Of a stretch of 31,197 nt of DNA, positions 13,559 through 22,500 are shown one piece after another. The DNA is from CAXTTV01 sp964247295. GTDB lineage: Bacteria; Chloroflexota; Ktedonobacteria; Ktedonobacterales; Ktedonobacteraceae. The notes under the pieces are model-generated. The model saw nothing but the letters and a program-made list of their open reading frames with translations. It did not search any database and was not told where the DNA came from. The stretch covers positions 1 through 31,197 of the forward strand of contig CAXTTV010000033.1 in NCBI GenBank assembly GCA_964247295.1. The letters run 5' to 3'. The position numbers and the translations under genes are program-made. Within the stretch, counting starts at the first letter, position 1; every line of letters starts with the position of its first letter.

Positions 13559-15970
13559 ATGAAACAGGCGGAACCCGTGAACAATTCAGAACGCCAGGAA
13601 CAAGATGCATCTGCGGATACAACTGAGCAGTATCCTCTTGTGGCGTTAAAAAACATGGTTGTGTTTCCGCGCACTCGCATGACGCTGGCTATTGCGCGTG
13701 AGAAGTCGATCCGAGCGATTGAGGAAGCTATGATGCAACCCAATCGCTATCTTGTGGCGGCTTCTCAACGCTCTCCCGATATCGACGACCCTCAGGCGAA
13801 AGATATTTTTCCGCTCGGTGCCCTGGTTGAGATTACAACAATGCACCGTCAGCAGGATGGCAGTCTTCAGGTTCTCTTGAGCGGTATTCGTCGAATTCAG
13901 ATTGAAGAGTTTTTGGACCTCGAACCATTTATTCGTGTGAGTATTAAGTCTCCACAGGAACCTGCGGCGCAAGGCCCCCAGGCCGATGCACTTGTTCGCT
14001 ATGCAACAAACCTCTTTGAGCGCTACGCACAACTTAATCGCCGCTTTTCTGTCGAAGATATCAATTCAATTGTGGCAATTAAAACTCCTGCTCGCCTCTC
14101 CGATATGCTGGCCGCCCATCTGGTGACCGATACTCAGCAACAACAAGATCTGCTGGAGACGTTTGATCCACTCGAACGCCTGGATAAGATTTGTGTGATT
14201 ATGGGAAATGAGATTGAGATTCTGGAATTGGAGTCTACGATCCGCAATCGTGTCCGCTCCCAGGTTGATCGCACTCAAAAGGAATTCTATCTGCGGGAAC
14301 AGCTCCGCGCTATTCAAGAGGAGCTGGGGATGGAGACCTCTTCTGAGTCCGATGAGTTACGCGCTCGCTTGCAGGAAAAACATATGCCAGCAGAGGTTGC
14401 CTCTCGTGTTCGTAAAGAGATCGATCGTCTGGAACGTACCCCCGCGCAGTCGGCGGAAATTACGGTCTTACGCTCCTATATTGACTGGATACTAGCTCTG
14501 CCCTGGACGGAACGCACCACTGAGCATTTTGATATAGAGCAGACGCGCCGCATTCTGGAGGAGGACCACTACGGACTGGAGGGTATTAAGGAACGAATCA
14601 TTGAGTTCCTGGCCGTCCGTCAACTTCGCCAGCAACTGGCGGATCGGAGTGGCTCCGCCCTCAAAGAGGGGCACGGCCAGATCCTTTGTCTGATCGGCCC
14701 TCCAGGCGTGGGGAAAACCTCTCTTGGCCGCTCGATCGCCCGAGCCCTGGGTCGAACGTTCGCGCGGATCTCTCTGGGTGGTGTTCACGATGAGGCCGAG
14801 ATCCGGGGACATCGCCGCACGTATGTCGGCGCGCTCCCCGGACGCATTATTCAGTCAATGAAAACGGTCGGTGTGCGCAATCCTGTCTTTCTGCTCGATG
14901 AGATCGATAAGCTCTCGTCTGAGTATCGGGGAGATCCAGCGGCGGCCCTCCTTGAGGTTCTGGACCCAGAACAAAATGCCACCTTTACCGATCACTATCT
15001 GGAAATCCCGTTCGATCTCTCTGAGGTGTTTTTTATCTGTACTGGCAATGTAAAATATCAGATCCCCCGCCCCCTGGCCGATCGCATGGATATTATCGAG
15101 CTCCCCGGCTATATTCTGGAGGAGAAGGTGAATATCGCCCAGCGCTATCTGCTCCCCAAGGTGCTTTCTGAGCACGGCCTGACTCCGGAACAACTGCGTA
15201 TCCCTCAAACGGTGATGCAGCATATGGTCACAAACTATACTCGTGAGGCTGGAGTACGCAATCTTGAGCGCCAACTGGCGGCGATCAGTCGCAAGGCTGC
15301 GCGTAAAGTTCTGGAGAAACCGAACACGCGTGTCCGTCTAACAGCTCATAGCGTTGAGCAGTATTTGGGAATGCCTCGCTATAATCAAGCGGAGCGCAAT
15401 GCTCAGAACCAGATCGGGGTGGTGACGGGTCTGGCCTGGACCGAGAACGGTGGTATTCTGCTACCGGTCGAGGTCGCAACGATGTCGGGCAAGGGTGATC
15501 TGCTGATTACCGGGCAGCTTGGTGATGTGATGCGGGAGTCGGCGATCGCGGCCCTCTCGTATATCCGTACAAAATCGGACGAGCTTCAGATTGATCCCAA
15601 TTTTCAGGAAAATACCGACCTGCATATCCACCTACCGGAGAACGCCATCCCCAAAGATGGTCCATCGGCGGGCATTACCATCGCGACGGCTCTGATCTCC
15701 GCCCTTACACAGCGGCCCGTCCGGGGTGATATCGCTATGACCGGGGAGATTACCTTGCGTGGGCGCGTCCTACCCGTTGGGGGGCTTAAAGAAAAGATTC
15801 TGGCCGCCTTCCAGGCGAACATTCTTGATATCATTATACCGGAGGAGAACGAGAAGGATCTATCTGAAATCCCCTCGAAGATCCGTCAACGCATCTGCTT
15901 CACCCTGGCGGACACGATGGATCAAGTGGTTAAAGTCGCGTTTGCCGATCAAGATGAGCATTCCAGGTAG
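13559..15970 (+). CDS. lon: ATP-dependent protease Lon (LonA type)
   Basis: Lon degrades misfolded and regulatory proteins in the cytoplasm. The 803 residues match the family. The N-terminal substrate-binding domain (about 25-215) opens YPLVALKNMVVFPRTRMTLAI. A coiled-coil helical region (about 215-320) with FYLREQLRAIQEELG follows. The AAA+ module has Walker A GPPGVGKTS (about 380) and Walker B VFLLDEIDKL (about 440-450). The protease domain carries the catalytic dyad Ser703 (PKDGPSAG) and Lys746 (GGLKEKIL). The ATG at 13559 has a weak ribosome site; a GTG six codons later (13577) with AGGCGGA upstream is an alternative. It stands third after tig and clpX. Confidence 0.96.
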   Translation: MKQAEPVNNSERQEQDASADTTEQYPLVALKNMVVFPRTRMTLAIAREKSIRAIEEAMMQPNRYLVAASQRSPDIDDPQAKDIFPLGALVEITTMHRQQDGSLQVLLSGIRRIQIEEFLDLEPFIRVSIKSPQEPAAQGPQADALVRYATNLFERYAQLNRRFSVEDINSIVAIKTPARLSDMLAAHLVTDTQQQQDLLETFDPLERLDKICVIMGNEIEILELESTIRNRVRSQVDRTQKEFYLREQLRAIQEELGMETSSESDELRARLQEKHMPAEVASRVRKEIDRLERTPAQSAEITVLRSYIDWILALPWTERTTEHFDIEQTRRILEEDHYGLEGIKERIIEFLAVRQLRQQLADRSGSALKEGHGQILCLIGPPGVGKTSLGRSIARALGRTFARISLGGVHDEAEIRGHRRTYVGALPGRIIQSMKTVGVRNPVFLLDEIDKLSSEYRGDPAAALLEVLDPEQNATFTDHYLEIPFDLSEVFFICTGNVKYQIPRPLADRMDIIELPGYILEEKVNIAQRYLLPKVLSEHGLTPEQLRIPQTVMQHMVTNYTREAGVRNLERQLAAISRKAARKVLEKPNTRVRLTAHSVEQYLGMPRYNQAERNAQNQIGVVTGLAWTENGGILLPVEVATMSGKGDLLITGQLGDVMRESAIAALSYIRTKSDELQIDPNFQENTDLHIHLPENAIPKDGPSAGITIATALISALTQRPVRGDIAMTGEITLRGRVLPVGGLKEKILAAFQANILDIIIPEENEKDLSEIPSKIRQRICFTLADTMDQVVKVAFADQDEHSR

Positions 15971-16318
15971 ATCAGGGCTAAATATCTTGAGAAAATGTGG
16001 CGCGTTCTCAGTATCCCTTTGTGGCTGAACACGCGCTCGGCAGCGCGGCAGAAAAGCTCTTGAGAAGACTATCGATAAAACCTCTATTAGTATCGGCGAT
16101 CTTCTCTACGCTGATTTCGCGACCAAACTATCTGATGCGCTAACAATTGCAGTTAGCTTCGTCTATCTTCTGGAGTCATCTTTTTTAACACAAACAACCC
16201 TTACCCTCATCTGCTCGTATATTTGGGCAGTACAAGCTTTTTTCGTTATAGTAAGTGGTGAACTCATCTTATATCTTTTCTTTCAAGAAAAGTACTGTTT
16301 TTTAGTCAGGAGCGAAAC
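15971..16318. other. Intergenic region after lon
   Basis: No gene is visible in about 350 bases. A stable hairpin CGCGCT-CGGC-AGCGCG (16032-16047) lies 60 bases past the lon stop. It lacks a T run, so it is only a possible terminator. The right end carries the promoter of the next gene. Confidence 0.45.
16223..16252 (+). promoter_or_regulatory. Possible promoter of the first DUF4870 gene
   Basis: A -35-like TTGGGC (16223-16228) and a -10-like TATAGT (16247-16252) are separated by 18 bases, about 66 bases before the start codon. The -35 is imperfect. Confidence 0.4.
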
Positions 16319-17056
16319 ATGAGCTGGGACCCTAATCAGCAACAGAACCCAAATGCCCAACCCCCTTATAGTGGTTATGGTGGGTACACCCCCCCATCTT
16401 CCTCACCCGACAACTATGGCGCTGGTGGCCCCCAACCTGGCAATCCATATAACCCACCTCAGCAAGAGGCATATGGTCAAACACAATACCAGCAACCCGG
16501 CCAGCAACCTGGACAACCATATGGGCAACAGCCCGGTCGGCCATATCAGCAACCCGGCCAGCCGTATCAGCAGCCCGGACAACCATATGGGCAACCCGGC
16601 CAACCATACGGTCAGCAACAGTACCAACAACCTGGTGGTTTCCAGCAACAGCAGTTTGGCGCTTTCCAGCAGCCCTTCGGTTCCACAGCCTCTCCGGATG
16701 CCATGGGCCCCACCAGCATGGGAATGAGCGCGAACGTGGCCGCCGGCCTCAGCTACATTGTGGGTATAATCACTGGCCTGATCTTCTTCTTACTCGAAAA
16801 ACAAAATCGCTTTGTGCGTTTTAATGCCATGCAATCGATCCTTCTAGCCGTCCCTGGGATTCTACTCAATATTCTCGTCAGGGTCTTGCCGGGATTTATC
16901 GCTTTTCCCCTGGGAATACTTTCTGGTATCGTCAGTATCGTTGTACTTGTCTTCTGGATCATCTGTATGGTGAATGCCTTCCAGGGGAAATACTACAAGG
17001 TGCCGATAATCGGTGACTATGCCGAAAAGTTTGTGAATACCGGCTCCTTCACCTAA
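16319..17056 (+). CDS. DUF4870/Tic20-like membrane protein with Pro/Gln-rich tail (copy 1)
   Basis: This 245-residue protein begins MSWDPNQQQNP. Residues about 1-130 are a low-complexity tail of repeated QPGQPYGQ/QPGRPYQ units, probably disordered and cytoplasmic. Residues about 135-235 form a DUF4870 (Tic20-like) domain with hydrophobic spans, and the characteristic loop LEKQNRFVRFNAMQS between spans 1 and 2. The end is NAFQGKYYKVPIIGDYAEKF. The function of bacterial members is unknown. CAGGAG lies six bases before the ATG. A paralogue with the same layout follows 186 bases downstream, so this is a tandem duplication. Confidence 0.85.
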   Translation: MSWDPNQQQNPNAQPPYSGYGGYTPPSSSPDNYGAGGPQPGNPYNPPQQEAYGQTQYQQPGQQPGQPYGQQPGRPYQQPGQPYQQPGQPYGQPGQPYGQQQYQQPGGFQQQQFGAFQQPFGSTASPDAMGPTSMGMSANVAAGLSYIVGIITGLIFFLLEKQNRFVRFNAMQSILLAVPGILLNILVRVLPGFIAFPLGILSGIVSIVVLVFWIICMVNAFQGKYYKVPIIGDYAEKFVNTGSFT

Positions 17057-17078
17057 ACATCAGCGCCTAAATAAAATC

Positions 17079-17146
17079 AGGATCTTCTCTTCGGTGAGAC
17101 AAAAAGCCGCATCTCCAACGTCTTACTTAAAGGGAAGATCCTTTTG
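17079..17146 (+). terminator. Possible terminator between the DUF4870 paralogues
   Basis: A 9-bp stem AGGATCTTC (17079-17087) with GAAGATCCT (17134-17142) encloses a long 46-nt loop, followed by TTT. The long loop lowers confidence. Confidence 0.4.
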
Positions 17147-17176
17147 TATGATGAATAAGCTTTTTTGCGTGAAAAA

Positions 17177-17185
17177 TGCTATATT
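17177..17185 (+). promoter_or_regulatory. Extended -10 promoter of the second DUF4870 gene
   Basis: The sequence TGCTATATT (TGn plus a TATATT hexamer) lies 58 bases before the start of the second paralogue. No good -35 is seen, which is typical of extended -10 promoters. Confidence 0.4.
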
Positions 17186-17242
17186 TATATGACGTTATCT
17201 TTGTTTCTCTTGTTGTCTTTTCACTTGCAAGGAGTTTTATAG

Positions 17243-17914
17243 ATGAGCTGGGACCCGCAAGCACCAGGACCCGATCCCGAACCACATATTGATTACGGTA
17301 AATATCATGAGCAACCCCCCGGACCTCACGACAATCATTACCAACAGGATCTTTATCAGCAACCCGATCATCAGCAACAGCAGCAATACCAGTACAATCA
17401 ACCACAACCACCGTATGGAGCGTATAATCAGCCGCAAAATCTATATCAGCAGGGGCAACCCGGTTACATACCCCCTCAGCCTCAACAGCCCTATGGAGGG
17501 GGAATGTATCAGCAGGGGCAACCTGGCTTCCAACAACCATTCGCACAGGGGATATCGCCCGATGCCTTCGGCCCTTCCAGTATTGGAATGACCGGAAATA
17601 TTGCAGCCGGATTAAGCTATTTCTTTTCACCACTGCTCGGCCTGATCTTTTTCCTGATTGAGAAGCAGAACCGCTTTGTGCGCTTCCACGCTTTCCAGGG
17701 GATGTTAATGGGCTTCGTTGCGCTCGGCGCGGCAATTATCTTTAATTTTATTGGTATAATCTTTTTCCCTCTGGAATGCGTTGGCTTGATGTTTGATCTT
17801 GCTTTCTTTGTTTTCTGGCTGATCGCGTTAATCAACGCCTTTCAGGGAAAAATCTATAAAATCCCAGTCATTGGCGATTACGCAATGCGGACTGCCTATA
17901 ACAAACCATTTTGA
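17243..17914 (+). CDS. DUF4870/Tic20-like membrane protein with Gln/Pro/Tyr-rich tail (copy 2)
   Basis: This 223-residue paralogue of the preceding gene shares MSWDP at the start and SPDAFGPSSIGMTGNIAAGLSY at the tail-domain junction. It also shares LIEKQNRFVRFHAFQGML in the loop after span 1 and INAFQGKIYKIPVIGDYAM at the end. Its tail (about 1-110) is rich in Gln, Pro and Tyr (DLYQQPDHQQQQQYQYNQPQ) but differs from copy 1 in repeat unit, so the tails evolve fast while the membrane domain is kept. AAGGAG lies eight bases before the ATG. It has its own likely promoter. No function can be given from sequence. Confidence 0.85.
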   Translation: MSWDPQAPGPDPEPHIDYGKYHEQPPGPHDNHYQQDLYQQPDHQQQQQYQYNQPQPPYGAYNQPQNLYQQGQPGYIPPQPQQPYGGGMYQQGQPGFQQPFAQGISPDAFGPSSIGMTGNIAAGLSYFFSPLLGLIFFLIEKQNRFVRFHAFQGMLMGFVALGAAIIFNFIGIIFFPLECVGLMFDLAFFVFWLIALINAFQGKIYKIPVIGDYAMRTAYNKPF

Positions 17915-18086
17915 GCTTTTATGACCTGTGCGAGCTCTCTTCACCTTAGTAGCTCCCACACTATGGACTATATGGCCCCTTTCGTTGCCCCTGCTCTTCA
18001 GCCTATGCTATACTGCCTGAAAACGCTCCCAGTGGGACTAATCTATACTTCTCTTCTCCCAACAAAAACCACAGAGTATTCAGTGC

Positions 18087-18120
18087 GTGGGCGCGCCTTG
18101 CCTGTGAGTGGTGCGCCCAC
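18087..18120 (+). other. GC-rich hairpin upstream of the FemAB gene
   Basis: An 8-bp perfect stem GTGGGCGC (18087-18094) with GCGCCCAC (18113-18120) encloses an 18-nt loop. It ends 28 bases before the FemAB start codon and is not followed by a T run, so it is more likely a 5' leader structure than a terminator. Confidence 0.45.
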
Positions 18121-18148
18121 GAGGATCTAAAAAGGACTATTAAAAATT

Positions 18149-19447
18149 ATGGAAGCACGAATTATTTCTGATAGAAAGCAGTGGAACGATTTTGTCGCCT
18201 CTTCCGTCTGCTGCAATATTACGCAGTCCTATGAATGGGGGCAGTTCCGTCAGCTTAGCCCCGAGGTGATGTATGTTGGGGTGGTTGATGATAATGAGCA
18301 GTTGTGCGCGGCAATGCTGGTCTTTATTCTGAAAGCGCCGATCATTAAACGCACCTATTTTTATTCTCCACGCGGTCCCGTCATCGATAATCCCGACTCC
18401 CCCGCTCTAACAATTATGCTGAACTTTGTGAAGGTTGAGGCCCGACGACGTAACGCCTTTATGCTGAAGATCGAGCCCAGCGTCTCCGACGATAATCAGC
18501 AGTGGCTCGGGGCTCTGAAGAGACGTGGCTTCCAGAAGATCGCGAATGCGACGCATGTCCGCAACGAGTGGGTACTGGATATCTCTCCCGATGAAAAGAC
18601 GCTCCAGGCCGGTATGAAGGAGAAATGGCGCTATAACATTCGTCTGGCTGGTCGCAAGGGCGTGACGATTCGCCAGGGACACACAAAGCAAGATATTGAT
18701 AATTTTTATAAGATCTATCGGGTTACGGGTGAGCGCGATAACTTTTTTATTCACGATCAGTCGATGTATGAGCAGGTGATGCAAGTCTATGGCGAGGATG
18801 CCCGAGCCGAGATGTTTACCGCTGAATACCAGGGTAAGCCAATCGCGGCGATCATTATGTTGCGGCTGGGCGAGTGGAGCTGGTATATGTATGGGGCCTC
18901 CTCCAATGAGTATCGTAACCTGATGCCGAACTATCTTTTACAGTGGACCGGCATGCAATGGGCAAAATCGTATGGCTGCACATACTATAATTTCCGAGGT
19001 ATCCCAGAAATCCTTCAGGAGGGGGAGGAGATGTGGGGCGTCTACGTCTTCAAGCGGGGCTTTGGGGGCTATCCCATTCATTTCTTGCATACACACGATC
19101 TTATCTATCAACCAGTGGTCTACAAGCTTTACAGAGCGCTGGTTGAGGTCAAGCACAAAATTGATGAGCGCGCCTATCGCAAGCATCAGGAGGCTGAACG
19201 CGCCGCCCGAGAGGCCAAAAAGGCCGAAGAGAAAGTTGTAGAGCCTCAGGTTAGCCAGAAAATAGCAAAGCCGGAGCCTGCCCCCATAGAACTGAAGAAG
19301 CCGGAGGCGAAAAAAGAGCCGAAACCACTACCAACCCCAAAGAAGGACCTACCACCAACAGGCGAAAAAGCGACGGAAAATCGGTCAGATAACTCTGAGG
19401 ACACCGTGAAAAGTCAGGCGATTAAGAAAATAACCGGCACTCCTTAA
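18149..19447 (+). CDS. FemAB-family aminoacyltransferase (peptidoglycan bridge formation)
   Basis: This 432-residue protein belongs to the FemABX family, which adds amino acids from aminoacyl-tRNA to the side chain of lipid-linked peptidoglycan precursors. Two GNAT-like halves are visible. The first (about 1-150) has ITQSYEWGQFRQL and YSPRGPVID. The second (about 155-340) has the family signature KEKWRYNIRLAGRKGV, then GERDNFFIHDQSMYEQV and YMYGASSNEYRNLMPNYLLQW. After about 345 comes a charged helical stretch and a Lys/Pro/Glu-rich tail (about 365-432), which is unusual for the family and may bind membrane or partner. It is probably cytoplasmic. The start is the only well-placed ATG (AAAAAGGA about 14 bases upstream, weak). 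The gene ends at a shared bidirectional terminator. Confidence 0.9.
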   Translation: MEARIISDRKQWNDFVASSVCCNITQSYEWGQFRQLSPEVMYVGVVDDNEQLCAAMLVFILKAPIIKRTYFYSPRGPVIDNPDSPALTIMLNFVKVEARRRNAFMLKIEPSVSDDNQQWLGALKRRGFQKIANATHVRNEWVLDISPDEKTLQAGMKEKWRYNIRLAGRKGVTIRQGHTKQDIDNFYKIYRVTGERDNFFIHDQSMYEQVMQVYGEDARAEMFTAEYQGKPIAAIIMLRLGEWSWYMYGASSNEYRNLMPNYLLQWTGMQWAKSYGCTYYNFRGIPEILQEGEEMWGVYVFKRGFGGYPIHFLHTHDLIYQPVVYKLYRALVEVKHKIDERAYRKHQEAERAAREAKKAEEKVVEPQVSQKIAKPEPAPIELKKPEAKKEPKPLPTPKKDLPPTGEKATENRSDNSEDTVKSQAIKKITGTP

Positions 19448-19475
19448 AAACAGAACGACTCTCTAACACCATAAA

Positions 19476-19512
19476 AAAGAGGCGAGATCACCCTTTGTGA
19501 TCTCGCCTCTTT
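19476..19512. terminator. Bidirectional terminator between FemAB and the TPR gene
   Basis: A perfect 15-bp stem (19476-19490 with 19498-19512) encloses a 7-nt loop CCCTTTG. An A run lies on the left, which serves as the U tract for the minus strand, and TTT ends the right arm for the plus strand. It sits between two convergent genes, 28 and 16 bases from their stops. Confidence 0.9.
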
Positions 19513-19528
19513 GCTTGATGTCTCCTAC

Positions 19529-22500
19529 CTACAGACTTTTGGTGCGTAATTCCTGTAAAGAGGCCAGTCGCTCCCGCGCGATATCACTATCGGGGTTCAC
19601 TTTGGCAAGGTTCCGGTAAACACGGCTCGCCTGATCATACTCACCCACCGATTGATACGTTTGCCCAAGCATGTCATAGGCCTCATAATTGTTGCGATCC
19701 AGGGCGATCAACTGTTGCAGGGCCGCGACCGACTCCTTGACTTGATGGGTCTCGAAGTAGTAGCGAGCAATCGATACCTGATAGGTAACGGCATCTTGCA
19801 TAAAGCCCCACTGCCAGAAGTAAGAAACAACCTCACGCAACAGATCCATATCGGAGGGCCGCAGTTCCGCCGCCCGCCTGAGGGATCGCATAGCGTCCTC
19901 AGTATTGTCCATCTCGGCATAGATGTTGCCGACCCGGCGTAGCTCGTCGCCGGCCTCTTCCTTTTTGTTCTGGCGCAGATAGATATCGGCCAGCATTCGT
20001 AGTTCAGCAATACCCTCGTCGAGCAGACCCCGGTTCACATAGATATCCCCCAGTTCAGCATGCGGTCGAGGATCTTGCGGGGCCAGTCGCACCATCTCGT
20101 TTAAGACTTTAATGGCACTATCCGTCTGACGCTTATTGCGATAATGATGGGCCAAATCCAGGTACTCCTGGAGAGCCAGATCCGAGTCGCCCTGCCGCGC
20201 GGAGATCTCGGCCACCGCCGAAGACACCTCATCGCGGAAGGTGGTCGCCTGCTTCACCTGACGAAGGATCGCGTCCTGCTGATCCTTACGACCGGTGCGA
20301 CCATAGGCATCGGCGAGATGCCGGGAGATCTCAACTTCGGGAGCCTGATGCTCCTCACCCTCTTCACGAGGCCGGGCCGCCCAGACGCTGGGATCAATCA
20401 ATGCGGAGTTCTTCCGAACAGTCTGTAAGGCCTGCTCTAGCTGGTTGATCGCCGCTTCCGGCTTGCCCTGCTTCATCAGACAGCGGGCGCTGCTAACGCG
20501 AGCCATCACCTCGTAAGAGCTATCGCGCATCGCCAGGTTATACTCGTCCAGCGCTTTGTCATAAGCACCAGCCTGCTGATGAACCTGCCCAAGCGCGAAA
20601 TGCAGATCGGCATTGTTCGGGTATACCTCGATTGACTGACTGTACTCGCGGACAATCATGTCGTAGTTGCGCTGGCCTTCGCCGCGCAATTGCCAGCGTA
20701 CACGCGTCAACACATCCAGCGAGGTAGAACGCGATGAAGGACTGGTCCCAGTAATCATCGCGATATGCCAGCGTACCAACGCCACCAGGTTACGTGGATC
20801 TACCTGAAGCACCCGCTGATACTCGGCGACCGCCTGATTTGTTCGTCCCAACTTTTGCAGGGCCAGCGCGTAATTCAGACGCGTTGAAACGCTTGTCGGG
20901 CTCTCTTGAAGCGCCTGCTCCAGTTCGGTCAAGGCGCGCTCCATATAGCCCAGACGGAGATAGCCCTCAGCAGCAGCCGTGCGCTCGCGCAGTAGCTCCT
21001 CTTTGTTCCCTTGCTGCTGCAACAGATTAATGAGTCGGACGCGGTACGTAAGATTGTTGGGCTCCAATTGGAGAATACGTCGATAAGTGGAGATCGCATC
21101 ATCGATCCGGCCATTCGCGACATAGGTATCAACCAGGATAGCGTATTTAGTAACCGCCTGCTCGATCTTGCCCTGGCGTACATAGATTTCAGACAGTATC
21201 TGATGTACATCTAGATACTGTGGAGCGATCTCGATCACCTTCAAACACTCGTCAGTGGCCTGAATCAGCAGTCCATGATGAATATACTGCTGGATATCGC
21301 GCATAGATTGCATCACCTGCGTCCGCACCTGTTCGGGCAAAGAAGCAGTGCTGGTGAGTACCGCATCGGCCATATTGCGCAGCGACTGATCTTTCCCTGT
21401 ACTTCCAGCCATCTGACTCAGAAGATCCTCAGCAGAGTGTGGTGAGCGAGCCTGCGGCTGAGGCTGTTGAGGCTGAACTGGCTTAGTAGCACTGAGAAGA
21501 TCCATGAGCGAGGCATTAATCGCGCTATCACCTGGTCCCTGCTGGGCAGCGATTTGAGCAGCCGAAACAGGTGGCGTCGTTGGCGGAGCGAAGGGATCTG
21601 TCTGCGGTGAAACAGGAGCCTGTGGTCCCGTCCCTGGCTGCTGCAAAAAGAAATCTGCGGCAGATCCGGGCTGTTGCGCTTGCGCCTGCCTCTGTGGACC
21701 GGTCCCTTGTTGCTGCTGAGGTGGCGCGAATGGATCGGGCAGATCCTTCTGAGGCTGCGCGAATGGATTTGCTGGTTGATTCTGCGGCGCAGGTGGTGCG
21801 AATGGATCAAGCTGCCCCTGGGCCAACGGTTGATTCTGCGGCGCAGGTGGTGCGAATGGATCAAGCGCGCCCTGCTGCTGAGCAGGGGGAGGCGCTGGCT
21901 GCTGAGGAGCGTCCGTCAACCATGAGTTTGCGCCTGGTGAAACCGGCGGAGTAGAAGCCGTCGGGGGAGTAGCTATAGGTCTCTCCGGGGCCGCAGGCGG
22001 CTGATCCATCAGGAAGCTAGCCTGATTCTGCTGAACCGGCGGCTGCTGAGGCGGGGTCGGCGGCTGCTGAGGCGGTCGAGGAGTCGCCTGTTTGTTTACC
22101 TGACTCTTTTCAGCGTCATTAAGAATACCGGTAAGCCAATCTGGTAAATCGCCGGCAGTCGAGTTTTGGATCGCTGGGTTCTGCCCAGCTTGCTGGGGTG
22201 GAGCCATTGGCTGCTGAGGCGGAGCCATTGGCTGCCCAGCCTGCTGAGGCGGAGCCATTGGCTGCTGAGGCGGAGCCGGTGGCTGCTGCATGCCATAAGG
22301 GTTCTGCGGCTGGGCGGCAGGCGGCGGCGCGATATTTGGCATACTATTAAAGTTCATCGTCGAGAAGTCGGCAGACATCTGGATCTGCGGTGGCTGGGAA
22401 GAAGGAGGTGGGGGAGCCGCAGGAGCCCCCGGACGGGCATTCTGCATCTGCTGCAACATAAATTCAACCTGAGCAACCTTCTCGTTCCAGCCCCGGCTGC

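Noticed and set aside
11694..15550. GCGATCGC octamers (HIP1-like)
   Set aside because: Only about three copies are seen in the window, which is not clear enrichment.
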